A model generated the notes under the pieces. It saw only the letters and a program-made list of their open reading frames with translations. It was not told the DNA's origin and did not search any database. The position numbers and the translations under genes were made by a program. A stretch of DNA of 64,000 bases from JASGTU01 sp963821815 (GTDB lineage: Bacteria; Chloroflexota; Anaerolineae; Caldilineales; Caldilineaceae), in the NCBI GenBank assembly GCA_963821815.1, contig CAWGFG010000002.1:744001-808000 (forward strand), read 5' to 3'. Below, piece after piece: positions 8,613 to 17,474 of the stretch. Each line of letters starts with the position of its first letter. Within the stretch, counting starts at the first letter, position 1.

Positions 8613-9565
8613 CAGTCATCAACCGGCGTTATGCCGTCTATGCATGGTTAGTTCTGGTTTACAATATGGTTGTCATCATGTGGGGCGCATTTGTGCGCGC
8701 CACCGGTTCTGGTGCAGGATGCGGCAGCCACTGGCCGCTATGCCAAGGCGTGGTTATTCCGCGAGCCCCCGCTACAGAAACGCTCATTGAATTTTCCCAC
8801 CGCATCTCCAGCGGGTTGGCGCTGCTTTCGATCATCGTGTTACTGGTCTGGGCTTATCGAGCGTATCCCAAGGGCAGTCCCGTGCGCAGGGGTGCGGCTG
8901 TAGCCATGTTCTTCATGATCATCGAAGCGCTGGTCGGCGCGGGGCTGGTGCTTTTCGAATACGTGGCAACGAATATTTCTATCGCACGCGCCTACTGGAT
9001 GGCTGGCCATCTGATGAACACGTTCATCTTGTTGGCGGCTATCGCGCTCACGGCTTGGTGGGCGTCAGGCAATCCCAGACCGAGTTTGCGAGGTCAGGGA
9101 TGGTTTGCGTGGGCGTTGTTGCCTGCACTAGTCGCCATACTGTTCCTGGGAGCGAGCGGTGGCGTTACGGCACTCGGTGATACACTCGTCTATAACTCGG
9201 GACTCAACCCGGCAGACTCGCCAGAGCTGATGACGCTTATTGAGCTGCGCATCTACCATCCGCTGACGGCTTTGGTTGTCGGCGCCATTGTCTTTGCGAC
9301 AGCCATGCTCATCTTGCGGCTGCGGCCCAGCTATCAGGTCAGCGTTTTGGCGTGGATAGTAGGCGCACTGTATGTTGTTCAGCTGCTGGTAGGCGCCATG
9401 AATGTGGCGCTGAAAGCCCCGGTGCCTGTGCAACTGATCCATTTGCTGCTGTCCAACCTGATCTGGGTGACGCTTGTGCTGCTCAGCAACACTGCGCTAG
9501 CCAACGTACCCAGCGCAGCAGAATCAACAGTTCAGAGCGCTGATGCGGCTGCTACTTCGGCCTGA
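8609..9565 (+). CDS. ctaA: Heme A synthase (CtaA/COX15)
   Basis: A ~318-residue integral membrane protein with about eight hydrophobic helices. GAFVRATGSGAGCGSHWPLC is the family hallmark, and Cys38 and Cys45 correspond to the disulfide pair of Bacillus-type CtaA. His ligands for the two hemes are visible in EFSHRISSG, MAGHLMNTF, IYHPLTALV and LIHLLLSN. The enzyme oxidises the C8 methyl of heme O to the formyl of heme A for cytochrome oxidases, which implies aerobic respiration. ATGA overlap with the phosphatase gene suggests coupled translation, but the two functions are not obviously linked. Confidence 0.92.
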   Translation: MTVINRRYAVYAWLVLVYNMVVIMWGAFVRATGSGAGCGSHWPLCQGVVIPRAPATETLIEFSHRISSGLALLSIIVLLVWAYRAYPKGSPVRRGAAVAMFFMIIEALVGAGLVLFEYVATNISIARAYWMAGHLMNTFILLAAIALTAWWASGNPRPSLRGQGWFAWALLPALVAILFLGASGGVTALGDTLVYNSGLNPADSPELMTLIELRIYHPLTALVVGAIVFATAMLILRLRPSYQVSVLAWIVGALYVVQLLVGAMNVALKAPVPVQLIHLLLSNLIWVTLVLLSNTALANVPSAAESTVQSADAAATSA

Positions 9566-9594
9566 GCGCAACAGAATCCTAGATAGGGAACGAC

Positions 9595-10665
9595 ATGGCG
9601 AAAATCGTTACACTTGGTTCCGGACTGATGGGAAGCGCTTTCTGTGTGCCTTTGGCCGACAATGGGCACGAGATCAGTCTAGTTGGCACCTACCTTGACG
9701 GCGACATTATCGAGGAGCTGCATGAGGGTAACGCGCATCCTACTCTGAAGAGCACGCTGCCCAAGAGCATACAACCCTATACCTACGACCGCCTGGGCGA
9801 AGTGATCACGGACGCCGATCTAGTTGTTGTCGGCGTCAATTCGTTGGGCGTTGACTGGGCAGCCGACATGCTCGGACCGCTGTTGCCGGACGCTACGCCT
9901 GTGCTCATGCTGACAAAGGGGCTGGAAGGCGACGGCAACTCTCTGCGTATTCTGCCCGATGTATTGCGCAGCAGTTTACCGGCGCAGAAACGAGACCATA
10001 CGAAAATTGTGGCCGTCGGCGGCCCATCCATTGCGGGTGAACTGGCGGAACGGCGGCACACGTGCGTCGTGCTGGCTGGTCAGGATGCCACGCTGCTCAA
10101 ACACATCGCCTCGCTCATCCGCACGCCCTACTACCACGTCTGGACGAGCACCGACTTTGTCGGCGTCGAGACCTGCGTGGCCATGAAGAACATCTATGCG
10201 CTGGCAGTTGGGTTGGTACACGGCCTTCTGGAGAAGGACGGCGTCGCCGCCAACGACGCTATGATGCACAATCTGTCAGCCGCCATTTTTGCTCAGGGCA
10301 TCACAGAAACCAGCTATATTGTGGACTATCTAGGTGGGAAACAGAGCACAGTTCTGGGTTTGCCTGCAGCCGGCGACTTATATGTGACCAGCATGGGCGG
10401 TCGCAACGGTCGCATGGGACGCCTGTTGGGCATGGGCATGGTCTATTCTGACGCCAAACAAGAGAAAATGGCTAACATCACTGTCGAAGGAGCGGAACTG
10501 GCCATGGCCATCGGTCCCACAGTTGAGAAGATGGTGAGCGACGGCAAGCTCGACGCCGCTCACATTCCTATGTTGCGGACAATGATTCAGATTGTATGCA
10601 ACGACGCGCCGGTTGACATCCCCTGGGATGAGTTTTTCGCCGGCGTTGGCGCAGCTACATTATAA
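9595..10665 (+). CDS. gpsA: NAD(P)-dependent glycerol-3-phosphate dehydrogenase
   Basis: The Rossmann loop LGSGLMGSAFCVPLADNGHE opens the protein at residue ~6. VGGPSIAGEL is the GGP(S/N)xA substrate segment, and VETCVAMKNIYALAVGLVHG carries the Lys of the catalytic K-N motif. GLPAAGDLYVTSMGGRNGRMGRLLG is the conserved dimer/active-site stretch. The enzyme reduces dihydroxyacetone phosphate to sn-glycerol-3-phosphate for phospholipid synthesis. Some segments differ from the classic enterobacterial sequence (for example GTYLDGDIIEELHEG replaces the usual R-N region), so this is a divergent member. Its last 11 bases overlap the convergent NYN-domain gene. Confidence 0.85.
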   Translation: MAKIVTLGSGLMGSAFCVPLADNGHEISLVGTYLDGDIIEELHEGNAHPTLKSTLPKSIQPYTYDRLGEVITDADLVVVGVNSLGVDWAADMLGPLLPDATPVLMLTKGLEGDGNSLRILPDVLRSSLPAQKRDHTKIVAVGGPSIAGELAERRHTCVVLAGQDATLLKHIASLIRTPYYHVWTSTDFVGVETCVAMKNIYALAVGLVHGLLEKDGVAANDAMMHNLSAAIFAQGITETSYIVDYLGGKQSTVLGLPAAGDLYVTSMGGRNGRMGRLLGMGMVYSDAKQEKMANITVEGAELAMAIGPTVEKMVSDGKLDAAHIPMLRTMIQIVCNDAPVDIPWDEFFAGVGAATL

Positions 10666-12721
10666 GCATCTGCTCTATGCTGTCGGCTACCTGTGCATTC
10701 TGCGGCGAATCGCTGCGATTCAGTCGAATTTGGTTGGCTACTCTTCTCAGCAGGCCAGGGTTCACCTCCGCCAGTTTCTGCGTCATCGTAAACCATAGCT
10801 TACACAGATTCTGATTCTCGTGCATAGCTGCGCTGATCGCGATTTCAGCCGGCGAGGTGGTGCTGAGATTCGGATTGGCGGCAGTAAGCCCCAGTTCGCG
10901 CCATGCGTTGACCCAGTAGTAGGAGAGCATGGGGTTGATCAGCCCGCGCATGCGACCCCAGAGTGCGTCATCCTCTTGCACCAGGTAAAAGAAGGCCAGG
11001 TAGTAGGGGCGCGAATTCGCATAGTCACGATGAATCTGGGATAGCTCCCCGGCTTTCACCGAGGCGAATGACGCCATGTACCAGCGTAAGTCTTCCAGGC
11101 TGGCGCCGGGCTCCCCCATCTCCACAGCGTCCCATTGCAGCCGGCACGCGAGCAGATAGCTGCGCGCAGAGGCGGCAAAGTCCTGCGACCGCTGCAGCAT
11201 CGCCGTTTTGGCCAATGAGTGCGCCTTCTCCGCAGAGCGGATGACGTTATCCGGTACCTGTACGTTGGCGATGTCATAGCAGAGCAGTTCGAGCGCCGGG
11301 TCTTCGGAGAACTGTATGTTCTTGTGGCTGGGCAGCGTATACCGATCCTCTTCCAGAATGACCTGTTCGCGCCCCAGCAGATCGTCCAGCAAGCTACTGA
11401 TGTATTCGGTCTGGTCTGGATCATTGAGCAAGATCGTGGCCAGTTCGGCGTGATCGATTTCCAATCCAGCGTTGATGACGGCATAGACGAAGCCGGACTC
11501 CGCCCGTTGGATCAGCGCAGCCTCACTGTCGATTTCCTCCGCCAGGCTCACGGGCACGTGGACGGACGCCACCTGTCCGTTGTAATCGAACGCACGCTGG
11601 CGGAAGCCCATCTGCCATATCTGACGCAGCGTGGTCTTGCTGCGGATCAGGCCTTGCGCTTCATACCGGATACGCAGTTCCTCTAGCAGATCGTCGGTCG
11701 TGCGCGTGTTGGGCTGCTCGCTCAGTTCACGATAGACGTCGCGTAACACGTCGCGGCGCGTCGTGAAGTCCACTGAGGTCATCTTGAGTCGGCTCAGGAT
11801 CTGCAGATACTGGCCTCGCAGCGATGGTGGTGACATTGTGACGTCCAGGCTTTGCAAGGCCATGGAGATCGACTGCACCGTTTCGCCGGTCTGACCGTTG
11901 GATGTCTTGGGGAAGCTCCAAGGCTTGAGGTCGTGCTCATTTGCCATGGTGAAACCGCTGGGTGCGACAAACAGCTGCATATCCTTGGCGAACAGGCTGA
12001 TGAGATCAGAGTTGGTTTCCAGCCACTTCTTGAACTGGGAATAGCCGAAATTGGCTTCGTTGAAGGCCGAGTCCATAAGCAGCATGGTCTGCTTCAGCTT
12101 GGCGGCGAGGACCGGCAACTCGCCACGTTGTGCGTGAACATTCAGCGCCTTGGTCAGCAGGCTGCGCGCCGTCTCGTTATCGGTGCCCGACGGCGTATGC
12201 AGTTCATCAGGATTCTGCAGCTCCCCCATGACCGACTCGAGGTAGATGAACTCGTCGCAAGCCTTCACCAGCAGGGGATGCGTCACGCTCCTGGGCCCGA
12301 TGCCAAGCGTATAGCGGCTGTACTCGCGCAGTTTGGAAACTAGCGGACCGAAATCGCTATCGCCGGAGACGATGACGAAGGTCTGAATGGCTGGCCGCGT
12401 AATCGCCGTTTCGAATGCATCCAGAGCAAGTCGGATGTCGGCACGGTTTTTGCCAGCGCGCACGCTGTAGATTTGTATCAGGTCCAGGGAGTTGTTCATT
12501 AGCTCCTCGCGATAGTGCGAGAAGCGACTCCAGTCGCCGTAGACGCGTTTCACAGCCAGTGGGCCTCGGCTCTGGAGGTATTCGATTAGGGGCGTGAGTT
12601 CAAAATCGAGGAATTCTTGTTCAGCCCAAAGGGCAACGTTTTCGAAGTCGATGAATACAGCAATCTGGTTGCTCATGATCGGATCGCGCGAACCAGTATC
12701 GCGGACATATTGAGCACTCAT
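10655..12721 (-). CDS. NYN (PIN-like) nuclease domain protein with LOTUS/OST-HTH-like region
   Basis: Residues ~16-175 form an NYN/LabA-type PIN-like domain. IAVFIDFENVALWAEQ, KNRADIRLALDAFE and VIVSGDSDFGPLVSKLREY supply the Asp cluster expected of a metal-dependent RNase. A following helical stretch (ARSLLTKALNVHAQRGEL to FKKWLETNSDLISLF) resembles an OST-HTH/LOTUS RNA-binding domain; the C-terminal ~350 residues are helical and unrecognised. RNA turnover or processing is inferred. ATG 12721 is chosen because AAGGAG sits 6 nt upstream; the longer ORF to 12880 lacks support. The 3' end overlaps gpsA convergently by 11 bp, so the transcripts would be complementary there. Confidence 0.8.
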   Translation of the reverse strand: MSAQYVRDTGSRDPIMSNQIAVFIDFENVALWAEQEFLDFELTPLIEYLQSRGPLAVKRVYGDWSRFSHYREELMNNSLDLIQIYSVRAGKNRADIRLALDAFETAITRPAIQTFVIVSGDSDFGPLVSKLREYSRYTLGIGPRSVTHPLLVKACDEFIYLESVMGELQNPDELHTPSGTDNETARSLLTKALNVHAQRGELPVLAAKLKQTMLLMDSAFNEANFGYSQFKKWLETNSDLISLFAKDMQLFVAPSGFTMANEHDLKPWSFPKTSNGQTGETVQSISMALQSLDVTMSPPSLRGQYLQILSRLKMTSVDFTTRRDVLRDVYRELSEQPNTRTTDDLLEELRIRYEAQGLIRSKTTLRQIWQMGFRQRAFDYNGQVASVHVPVSLAEEIDSEAALIQRAESGFVYAVINAGLEIDHAELATILLNDPDQTEYISSLLDDLLGREQVILEEDRYTLPSHKNIQFSEDPALELLCYDIANVQVPDNVIRSAEKAHSLAKTAMLQRSQDFAASARSYLLACRLQWDAVEMGEPGASLEDLRWYMASFASVKAGELSQIHRDYANSRPYYLAFFYLVQEDDALWGRMRGLINPMLSYYWVNAWRELGLTAANPNLSTTSPAEIAISAAMHENQNLCKLWFTMTQKLAEVNPGLLRRVANQIRLNRSDSPQNAQVADSIEQMLIM

Positions 12722-13197
12722 TTGAGTCTCCTTTTTGATCGTAAATTGTGATTTCGTTTCGCCATTTTGGCGAAGTGTTGACTGCATATCTATACGCATA
12801 TTACGTAGTACGCAGTGCGTTGAATCTACCCGTTGACAACCTCTGTCTGTAGCACCTCCTTTGGTTGCAGGAACCAACACTAATTATACGCACCGTAAGC
12901 CGTTCCTCAAGGATCATATCACATTCTGAGTTAGTTGAAACGGCAGCGAAATCTGTTGGTGACAAAAACGAACGCGTGTGGTGTGCAGAATGCAGCACGA
13001 ATGTGCACTGCGATTGAACGAGGATGTTGAGAATTCAAACAGTTCGCTAATGTTTGCCATATGCTGCGCATACACCGGAGGCGTACACTATAAATAGTGA
13101 ACTTGCTATCCAGGCGACATTAAGCACGCCCGGACAGTTTAAATGCGAAAGATGAATTGAAGCGGGAACTAAAATTCTGGGAGGATTGATAGATACT
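12722..13197. other. Divergent intergenic region between NYN gene and dnaK
   Basis: A 476-bp gene-free stretch that must hold the promoters of both flanking genes. Two inverted repeats are visible: TTCGCCA-TTT-TGGCGAA at 12758-12774, 37 bp before the NYN start, and CACTAT-AA-ATAGTG at 13086-13099, about 100 bp before dnaK. No CIRCE (TTAGCACTC-N9-GAGTGCTAA) or HAIR element was found, and no confident -35/-10 pair could be assigned. Confidence 0.6.
12758..12774. promoter_or_regulatory. Inverted repeat upstream of NYN gene (operator or leader hairpin)
   Basis: Perfect 7-bp arms (TTCGCCA / TGGCGAA) separated by TTT, lying 37 bp upstream of the NYN gene start. It could be a dimeric repressor site or a hairpin in the mRNA leader. 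No regulator is identified. Confidence 0.35.
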
Positions 13198-15144
13198 ATG
13201 GGTAAGATTATTGGAATTGACCTGGGAACCACCAACAGCGTTGTAGCCATCATGGAAGGCGGCAACCCAACTGTGATCACCAACACAGAGGGCGCTCGCA
13301 CAACCCCGTCCGTGGTAGCGTTTTCGAAGGACGGGAACCGTCTCGTAGGCGTCACGGCAAAGCGACAGGCTGTTGTGAATCCGGAAAACACCGTATATTC
13401 GGTGAAGCGACTAATGGGTCGGCGCTACGATGAGCCCGAGACCGCCAAAACAAAGGGCATGGTCTCCTACAACATCGTTGAAGGGCCCCACGGCGACGCT
13501 CGCATCTCTGTTCCGATTAAGAACAAGGTGTATACGCCGCAGGAGATTAGCGCCATGATTCTTGGTAAGCTGAAGCGCGACGCTGAATCTTATTTGGGTG
13601 AAGACGTCACGCAGGCAGTCATCACGGTGCCGGCATATTTTAATGACAGTCAGCGCCAAGCGACCAAGGATGCAGGTCAGATTGCCGGTCTCGAAGTGCT
13701 GCGCATCATCAACGAGCCAACGGCAGCAGCAGTTGCCTATGGCTTGGACAAAGAGAATGACGAGACCATTCTGGTCTTCGACCTGGGCGGAGGTACGTTC
13801 GATGTTTCCGTGCTAGAGGTTGGCGACGGCGTCATTGAAGTGAAATCCACCAACGGTGATACGCACTTGGGCGGTGATGATTGGGACGAGCGAATCGTTG
13901 AATGGCTTATCGACCGGTTCAAGAGCGAGCAGGGCATTGACCTAAGCCAGGATCGTCAGGCGCTACAGCGTCTGCGTGAGGCGGCAGAAAAAGCAAAGGT
14001 GGAACTCTCCACAACACTGGAGACCGAAATTAATCTTCCGTTTATTACGGCGGATAGCACTGGACCAAAGCATCTTGTGATGACTTTGAGCCGTGCCAAG
14101 TTCGAGCAGATGACGGCGGATCTGGTGGAACGTTGTAAGGATCCATTCCACAATGCGTTGAAAGATGCGGGTATTTCGGCCAATGACCTGAATGAGGTCG
14201 TCATGGTTGGCGGTTCGACCCGCATGCCGATGGTGCAGGAACTCGTGCGCTCACTTACTGGACGCGAGCCGCACAAGGGTGTTAACCCTGATGAGGTCGT
14301 GGCGGTTGGCGCAGCGTTGCAGGCTGGTGTACTTGCCGGCGATGTGAACGATTTGCTGCTGCTGGACGTGACGCCGTTGAGCCTGGGTCTGGAAACGTTG
14401 GGCGGTGTGATGACGGTACAAATCCCGCGCAATACGACAATTCCGACAAAGAAGACAGAAGTCTTCAGCACGGCGGCGGACAGCCAGACTGCAGTGGACA
14501 TTCACATTCTGCAGGGCGAACGTCCGATGGCTGGTGATAACAAGACACTCGGTAATTTCCGTCTCGACGGAATTCCGTCAGCGCCGCGTGGTGTGCCGCA
14601 GATTGAGGTCACGTTCGACATTGATGCCAATGGCATCCTGCACGTGAACGCCAAGGACAAGGCCACAGGCAAGGAGCAGTCGGTACAGATTACTGCATCG
14701 ACGAACCTGTCCGGCGATGAGATTGATAACTTGGTCAGCGAGGCCAAGTCGCACCAGGCGGAAGACCAGGTGCAACGCGATCTGGTTGAGGCGCGAAACA
14801 ACGCCGACAACCTGATTTATGTGACTGAGAAGTCGCTTAAGGAGTTGGGCGACAAGGTGCCGGTCAATGACCGCGGCCAGATCGAGCAGACGGTGGAAGA
14901 ACTGCGTTCAGAGATGGGCGGCAACGATCTGAATAAGATTCGCCAACTCACCGAGAAGTTGCAGCAGGCAAGCCATGCGCTGACACAGCAGATGTATCAG
15001 CAAGCAGGCCCAGGCCCGGATATGGGCGGCGCAGGCGGCCCGGATATGGGTGGCGCAGCTGGCCCGAACACGGGCGGCGCCTCCGGCTCCGGTTCGCCTG
15101 AAGGCGATGAGGATGTGGTCGAAGGTGAGTACCGCCAGGTCTAG
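13198..15144 (+). CDS. dnaK: Chaperone DnaK (Hsp70)
   Basis: A full-length (~648 aa) Hsp70. The ATPase domain opens with IIGIDLGTTNSVVAIMEGG and includes INEPTAAAVAYGLD and FDLGGGTFDVSVLEVG. The VMVGGSTRMPMVQELV motif follows, then the linker DLLLLDVTPLSLGLETLGG leading to the substrate-binding domain. The tail is Gly/Pro/Asp-rich with three copies of a GGPDMGGA-like unit before a short acidic end. ATG 13198 follows GGGAGG (13179-13184); TTG 13186 is only 1 nt from that site and is disfavoured. First gene of a chaperone block with grpE and dnaJ, its nucleotide-exchange factor and co-chaperone. No heat-shock repressor gene is nearby. Confidence 0.97.
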   Translation: MGKIIGIDLGTTNSVVAIMEGGNPTVITNTEGARTTPSVVAFSKDGNRLVGVTAKRQAVVNPENTVYSVKRLMGRRYDEPETAKTKGMVSYNIVEGPHGDARISVPIKNKVYTPQEISAMILGKLKRDAESYLGEDVTQAVITVPAYFNDSQRQATKDAGQIAGLEVLRIINEPTAAAVAYGLDKENDETILVFDLGGGTFDVSVLEVGDGVIEVKSTNGDTHLGGDDWDERIVEWLIDRFKSEQGIDLSQDRQALQRLREAAEKAKVELSTTLETEINLPFITADSTGPKHLVMTLSRAKFEQMTADLVERCKDPFHNALKDAGISANDLNEVVMVGGSTRMPMVQELVRSLTGREPHKGVNPDEVVAVGAALQAGVLAGDVNDLLLLDVTPLSLGLETLGGVMTVQIPRNTTIPTKKTEVFSTAADSQTAVDIHILQGERPMAGDNKTLGNFRLDGIPSAPRGVPQIEVTFDIDANGILHVNAKDKATGKEQSVQITASTNLSGDEIDNLVSEAKSHQAEDQVQRDLVEARNNADNLIYVTEKSLKELGDKVPVNDRGQIEQTVEELRSEMGGNDLNKIRQLTEKLQQASHALTQQMYQQAGPGPDMGGAGGPDMGGAAGPNTGGASGSGSPEGDEDVVEGEYRQV

Positions 15145-15215
15145 CATTGACTTGTGACAGTAACAGGCAGACAGTAGTGGGGAAGTGGGCAATACTAGAT
15201 GACATAGCGGTGAGG

Positions 15216-15240
15216 CGGGCGGGTACCAACCCGCCCGTTG
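15216..15240 (+). terminator. Stem-loop terminator after dnaK
   Basis: A perfect 9-bp G+C-rich stem (CGGGCGGGT / ACCCGCCCG) with a four-base loop, 72 bp after the dnaK stop. The following TTGCATT is only modestly T-rich, so it may be a partial terminator that lowers expression of grpE and dnaJ relative to dnaK. Confidence 0.6.
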
Positions 15241-15369
15241 CATTAGTAAGCTATTCGTACCGGCCTAACAGATATATAGGTATGTGCGAAACGTCGTCAT
15301 CAATGGGTTGAATAGGTCCTACTGCCGATGCATCACTAGCGGATCATATTCTTAGAAAGAGATGAACTT

Positions 15370-16110
15370 ATGAGCTTTAATACCGGTAATCCGTACGGAC
15401 GGCGGGCGGTTCCGCAACGAGTCCCGTCGGTACCGATGGAAAATTATCAGCAGGTTTTGAGCGCCTATAAGGAGCTCAGCAAAGAGAGCGCAGTGCTGCA
15501 GAAGAAGATCGAGCAGCAGAGCCACGAACTGGCTGAAGCGCAGAAGCAGCTGGCGATCAAGAATGAAGCGCTGCAAAAGTATAGAGAAGAGACGAAGAAG
15601 CTGGATGCCGAACTCGTCTTTGCGAGAGCCGCTCTGCAACAAGAAGAGGGACGCGCCGCGCAGACGGGCGATGAGTCGGATTGGGCCGAGAAGTATGCGC
15701 GTCTGCAGGCCGAAATGGAAAACCTGCGCAAGCGTTGGGAGCAGCGCTTCGCCTCCGAGACAATGGAAGCGAGACACCGCATCCTATTGGATATGCTTCC
15801 ACTAGCGGACCATCTGGAGATGGCGTTGAACCATGCGGAGAATACCGACGGTGCGACGAATGGTTCTTTCGTGGAGAATATACGCGCCACGCAACGCGCC
15901 TTCATGGATACGCTGAAGCGTTACAATGTCGTGCCCGTGGAGGCAAAGGGGCAACCATTTGACCCCAATTTGCACGAGGCGATCGGACAAATGGCGTCCG
16001 ACGACGTGCCGGAAGGTGACATTGCAGAAGTGCTGCAAACCGGTTATATAGAAGGTGACCGGTTGTTGCGCCCAGCTCGCGTCATGGTCAGTAGCGGTTC
16101 AGCTGAATAG
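15370..16110 (+). CDS. grpE: Nucleotide exchange factor GrpE
   Basis: 246 residues. Residues ~25-95 are predicted long coiled coil (many E/K/Q heptads). The conserved GrpE core follows: RLQAEMENLRKRWEQRF, LLDMLPLADHLEMAL, and the C-terminal beta-domain with PFDPNLHEAIGQMAS and EVLQTGYIEGDRLLRPARV. It forms a dimer that opens the DnaK nucleotide-binding cleft to release ADP. The N-terminal coiled coil is longer than in short GrpE proteins. Start supported by AAAGAGATG upstream of ATG 15370. Lies 225 bp after dnaK, past a stem-loop, and 46 bp before dnaJ. Confidence 0.93.
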   Translation: MSFNTGNPYGRRAVPQRVPSVPMENYQQVLSAYKELSKESAVLQKKIEQQSHELAEAQKQLAIKNEALQKYREETKKLDAELVFARAALQQEEGRAAQTGDESDWAEKYARLQAEMENLRKRWEQRFASETMEARHRILLDMLPLADHLEMALNHAENTDGATNGSFVENIRATQRAFMDTLKRYNVVPVEAKGQPFDPNLHEAIGQMASDDVPEGDIAEVLQTGYIEGDRLLRPARVMVSSGSAE

Positions 16111-16156
16111 CTGCGGCTGGCGTGCAGCTGTAACGGTGAAATAATTAGAATAGGCA

Positions 16157-17173
16157 ATGCCAATGGACTATAAAGACTATTATAGCGTCCTTGGGGTTTC
16201 GAAGGATGCGGATGAGAAGGAAATTAAGCGTGCGTTCCGCAAGCTCGCACAGAAATATCATCCGGATAAAAATCCCGACGACCCGAGCGCTGAATCAAAA
16301 TTCAAAGACATAAATGAGGCGTATACGGTGCTTTCCGATCCGGATAAGCGCAGTAAATACGACAGGTTCGGCTCGCAGTGGGAGCAGTATGAGCGTTCTG
16401 GTGGCCGACCCGAAGACTTCGACTGGGGTCAGTGGGGCGGCGCAGGTGGCGGCGGTGGTCGCGGCTATACGCGAACCGTCACACCGGAAGAATTCCAACA
16501 GATGTTTGGTGGTCGAGGCGGCGGTATGGGCGGAGGCGGATTCTCCAGCTTCTTCGATGCGTTGTTCGGCGGCGGCATGGGCGGATACAGCGGTGCAGGA
16601 ACACAGTACAGACAGGCGCCGGACAGCGGTTTCTACGGCAACGGTTACCCGGGGGCATTCGGCACCGGACAGCAGACGGCGACGCAGCAGCCGAAGACTG
16701 AAGTGAAGGTTAATGTCACGCTAGAGGAAGCCTATCACGGCACGCAGCGTTTGCTGCATACTGAGGATGGCAAGCGGCTGGAGGTAAACATCCCTGCCGG
16801 CGTGAAAACCGGCTCAAAGGTTCGCATGCGCGGCAGCGATTACGGTGATATCTACCTGAACGTCACTGTCGACCCAAGCAGTCGCTTCACACGGGAAGGT
16901 GATAACCTGCGCGTGATTGTGCCGACAGACCTATATACAGCCGTCTTGGGCGGTGAGGTGCAGGTTCCGACCATGACCGGTGCAGTCATGTTGACGGTGC
17001 CGGCGGGTTCCCAGAACGGACGCACGTTCCGGCTGCGCGGGCAGGGCATGCCTAAGCTGAAGAATGCCGATGAGCACGGCGACCTACTCGTGAAGCTTGA
17101 AGTAAAGCTGCCCGAGAACCTGTCTGACAAAGAGCGTGAACTGTTCGAACAGTTGCAAGCTATCAGAAGCTAG
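16157..17173 (+). CDS. DnaJ-family co-chaperone lacking the zinc finger (CbpA-like)
   Basis: The N-terminal J domain (DYYSVLGVSKDADEKEIKR; HPD in KYHPDKNPDD; ends ~residue 70) is followed by a Gly-rich linker (~95-150, GGGGGRGY and GGRGGGMGGGG). The C-terminal peptide-binding domains start at VKVNVTLEEAYHGTQRLL. No CXXCXGXG zinc-finger repeats are present, so it is type II (CbpA-like) rather than classical DnaJ. It stimulates DnaK ATP hydrolysis and delivers clients. Its position right after grpE suggests it serves as the operon's J-protein. ATG 16157 or ATG 16163 could be the start. Confidence 0.9.
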   Translation: MPMDYKDYYSVLGVSKDADEKEIKRAFRKLAQKYHPDKNPDDPSAESKFKDINEAYTVLSDPDKRSKYDRFGSQWEQYERSGGRPEDFDWGQWGGAGGGGGRGYTRTVTPEEFQQMFGGRGGGMGGGGFSSFFDALFGGGMGGYSGAGTQYRQAPDSGFYGNGYPGAFGTGQQTATQQPKTEVKVNVTLEEAYHGTQRLLHTEDGKRLEVNIPAGVKTGSKVRMRGSDYGDIYLNVTVDPSSRFTREGDNLRVIVPTDLYTAVLGGEVQVPTMTGAVMLTVPAGSQNGRTFRLRGQGMPKLKNADEHGDLLVKLEVKLPENLSDKERELFEQLQAIRS

Positions 17174-17201
17174 CCGTTCGCAACCAGGATAAACAAAAGC
17201 G

Positions 17202-17238
17202 AACCTGTTCCAGTATGGGGCAGGTTTGTTGTATTTTC
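17202..17238 (+). terminator. Intrinsic terminator after dnaJ-like gene
   Basis: AACCTG (17202-17207) pairs with CAGGTT (17221-17226), followed by the T-rich TGTTGTATTTT. It closes the dnaK-grpE-dnaJ transcript 29 bp after the stop, so clpB is likely transcribed separately. Confidence 0.6.
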
Positions 17239-17474
17239 TGAACGATGTGTGCGCTCCTTTTCTGCCGTACTCTCACGCCAAGACTGAAACTGTGTGCAGT
17301 TCTGACACTTCTCTAACGCCGAACAAGCGTTCGTTATATACGCAGGCAGTAGACTGGAAATTGGAATAATTAATACTAGTTTGAACAGTGAGAAATTTTG
17401 CTAGGTATTTACGACGGAGTGAATCCAAATACCTCTGATCAAGTACTTTTGATCCATTGGAGGGAGAACTAAAT

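Noticed and set aside
12722..12880. N-terminal extension of the NYN protein to 12880
   Set aside because: AAGGAG with ideal spacing points to ATG 12721, and the extension has no domain character.
12880..13197. CIRCE or HAIR heat-shock operator before dnaK
   Set aside because: Neither consensus nor a close variant was found; the 6-bp palindrome at 13086 is unrelated.
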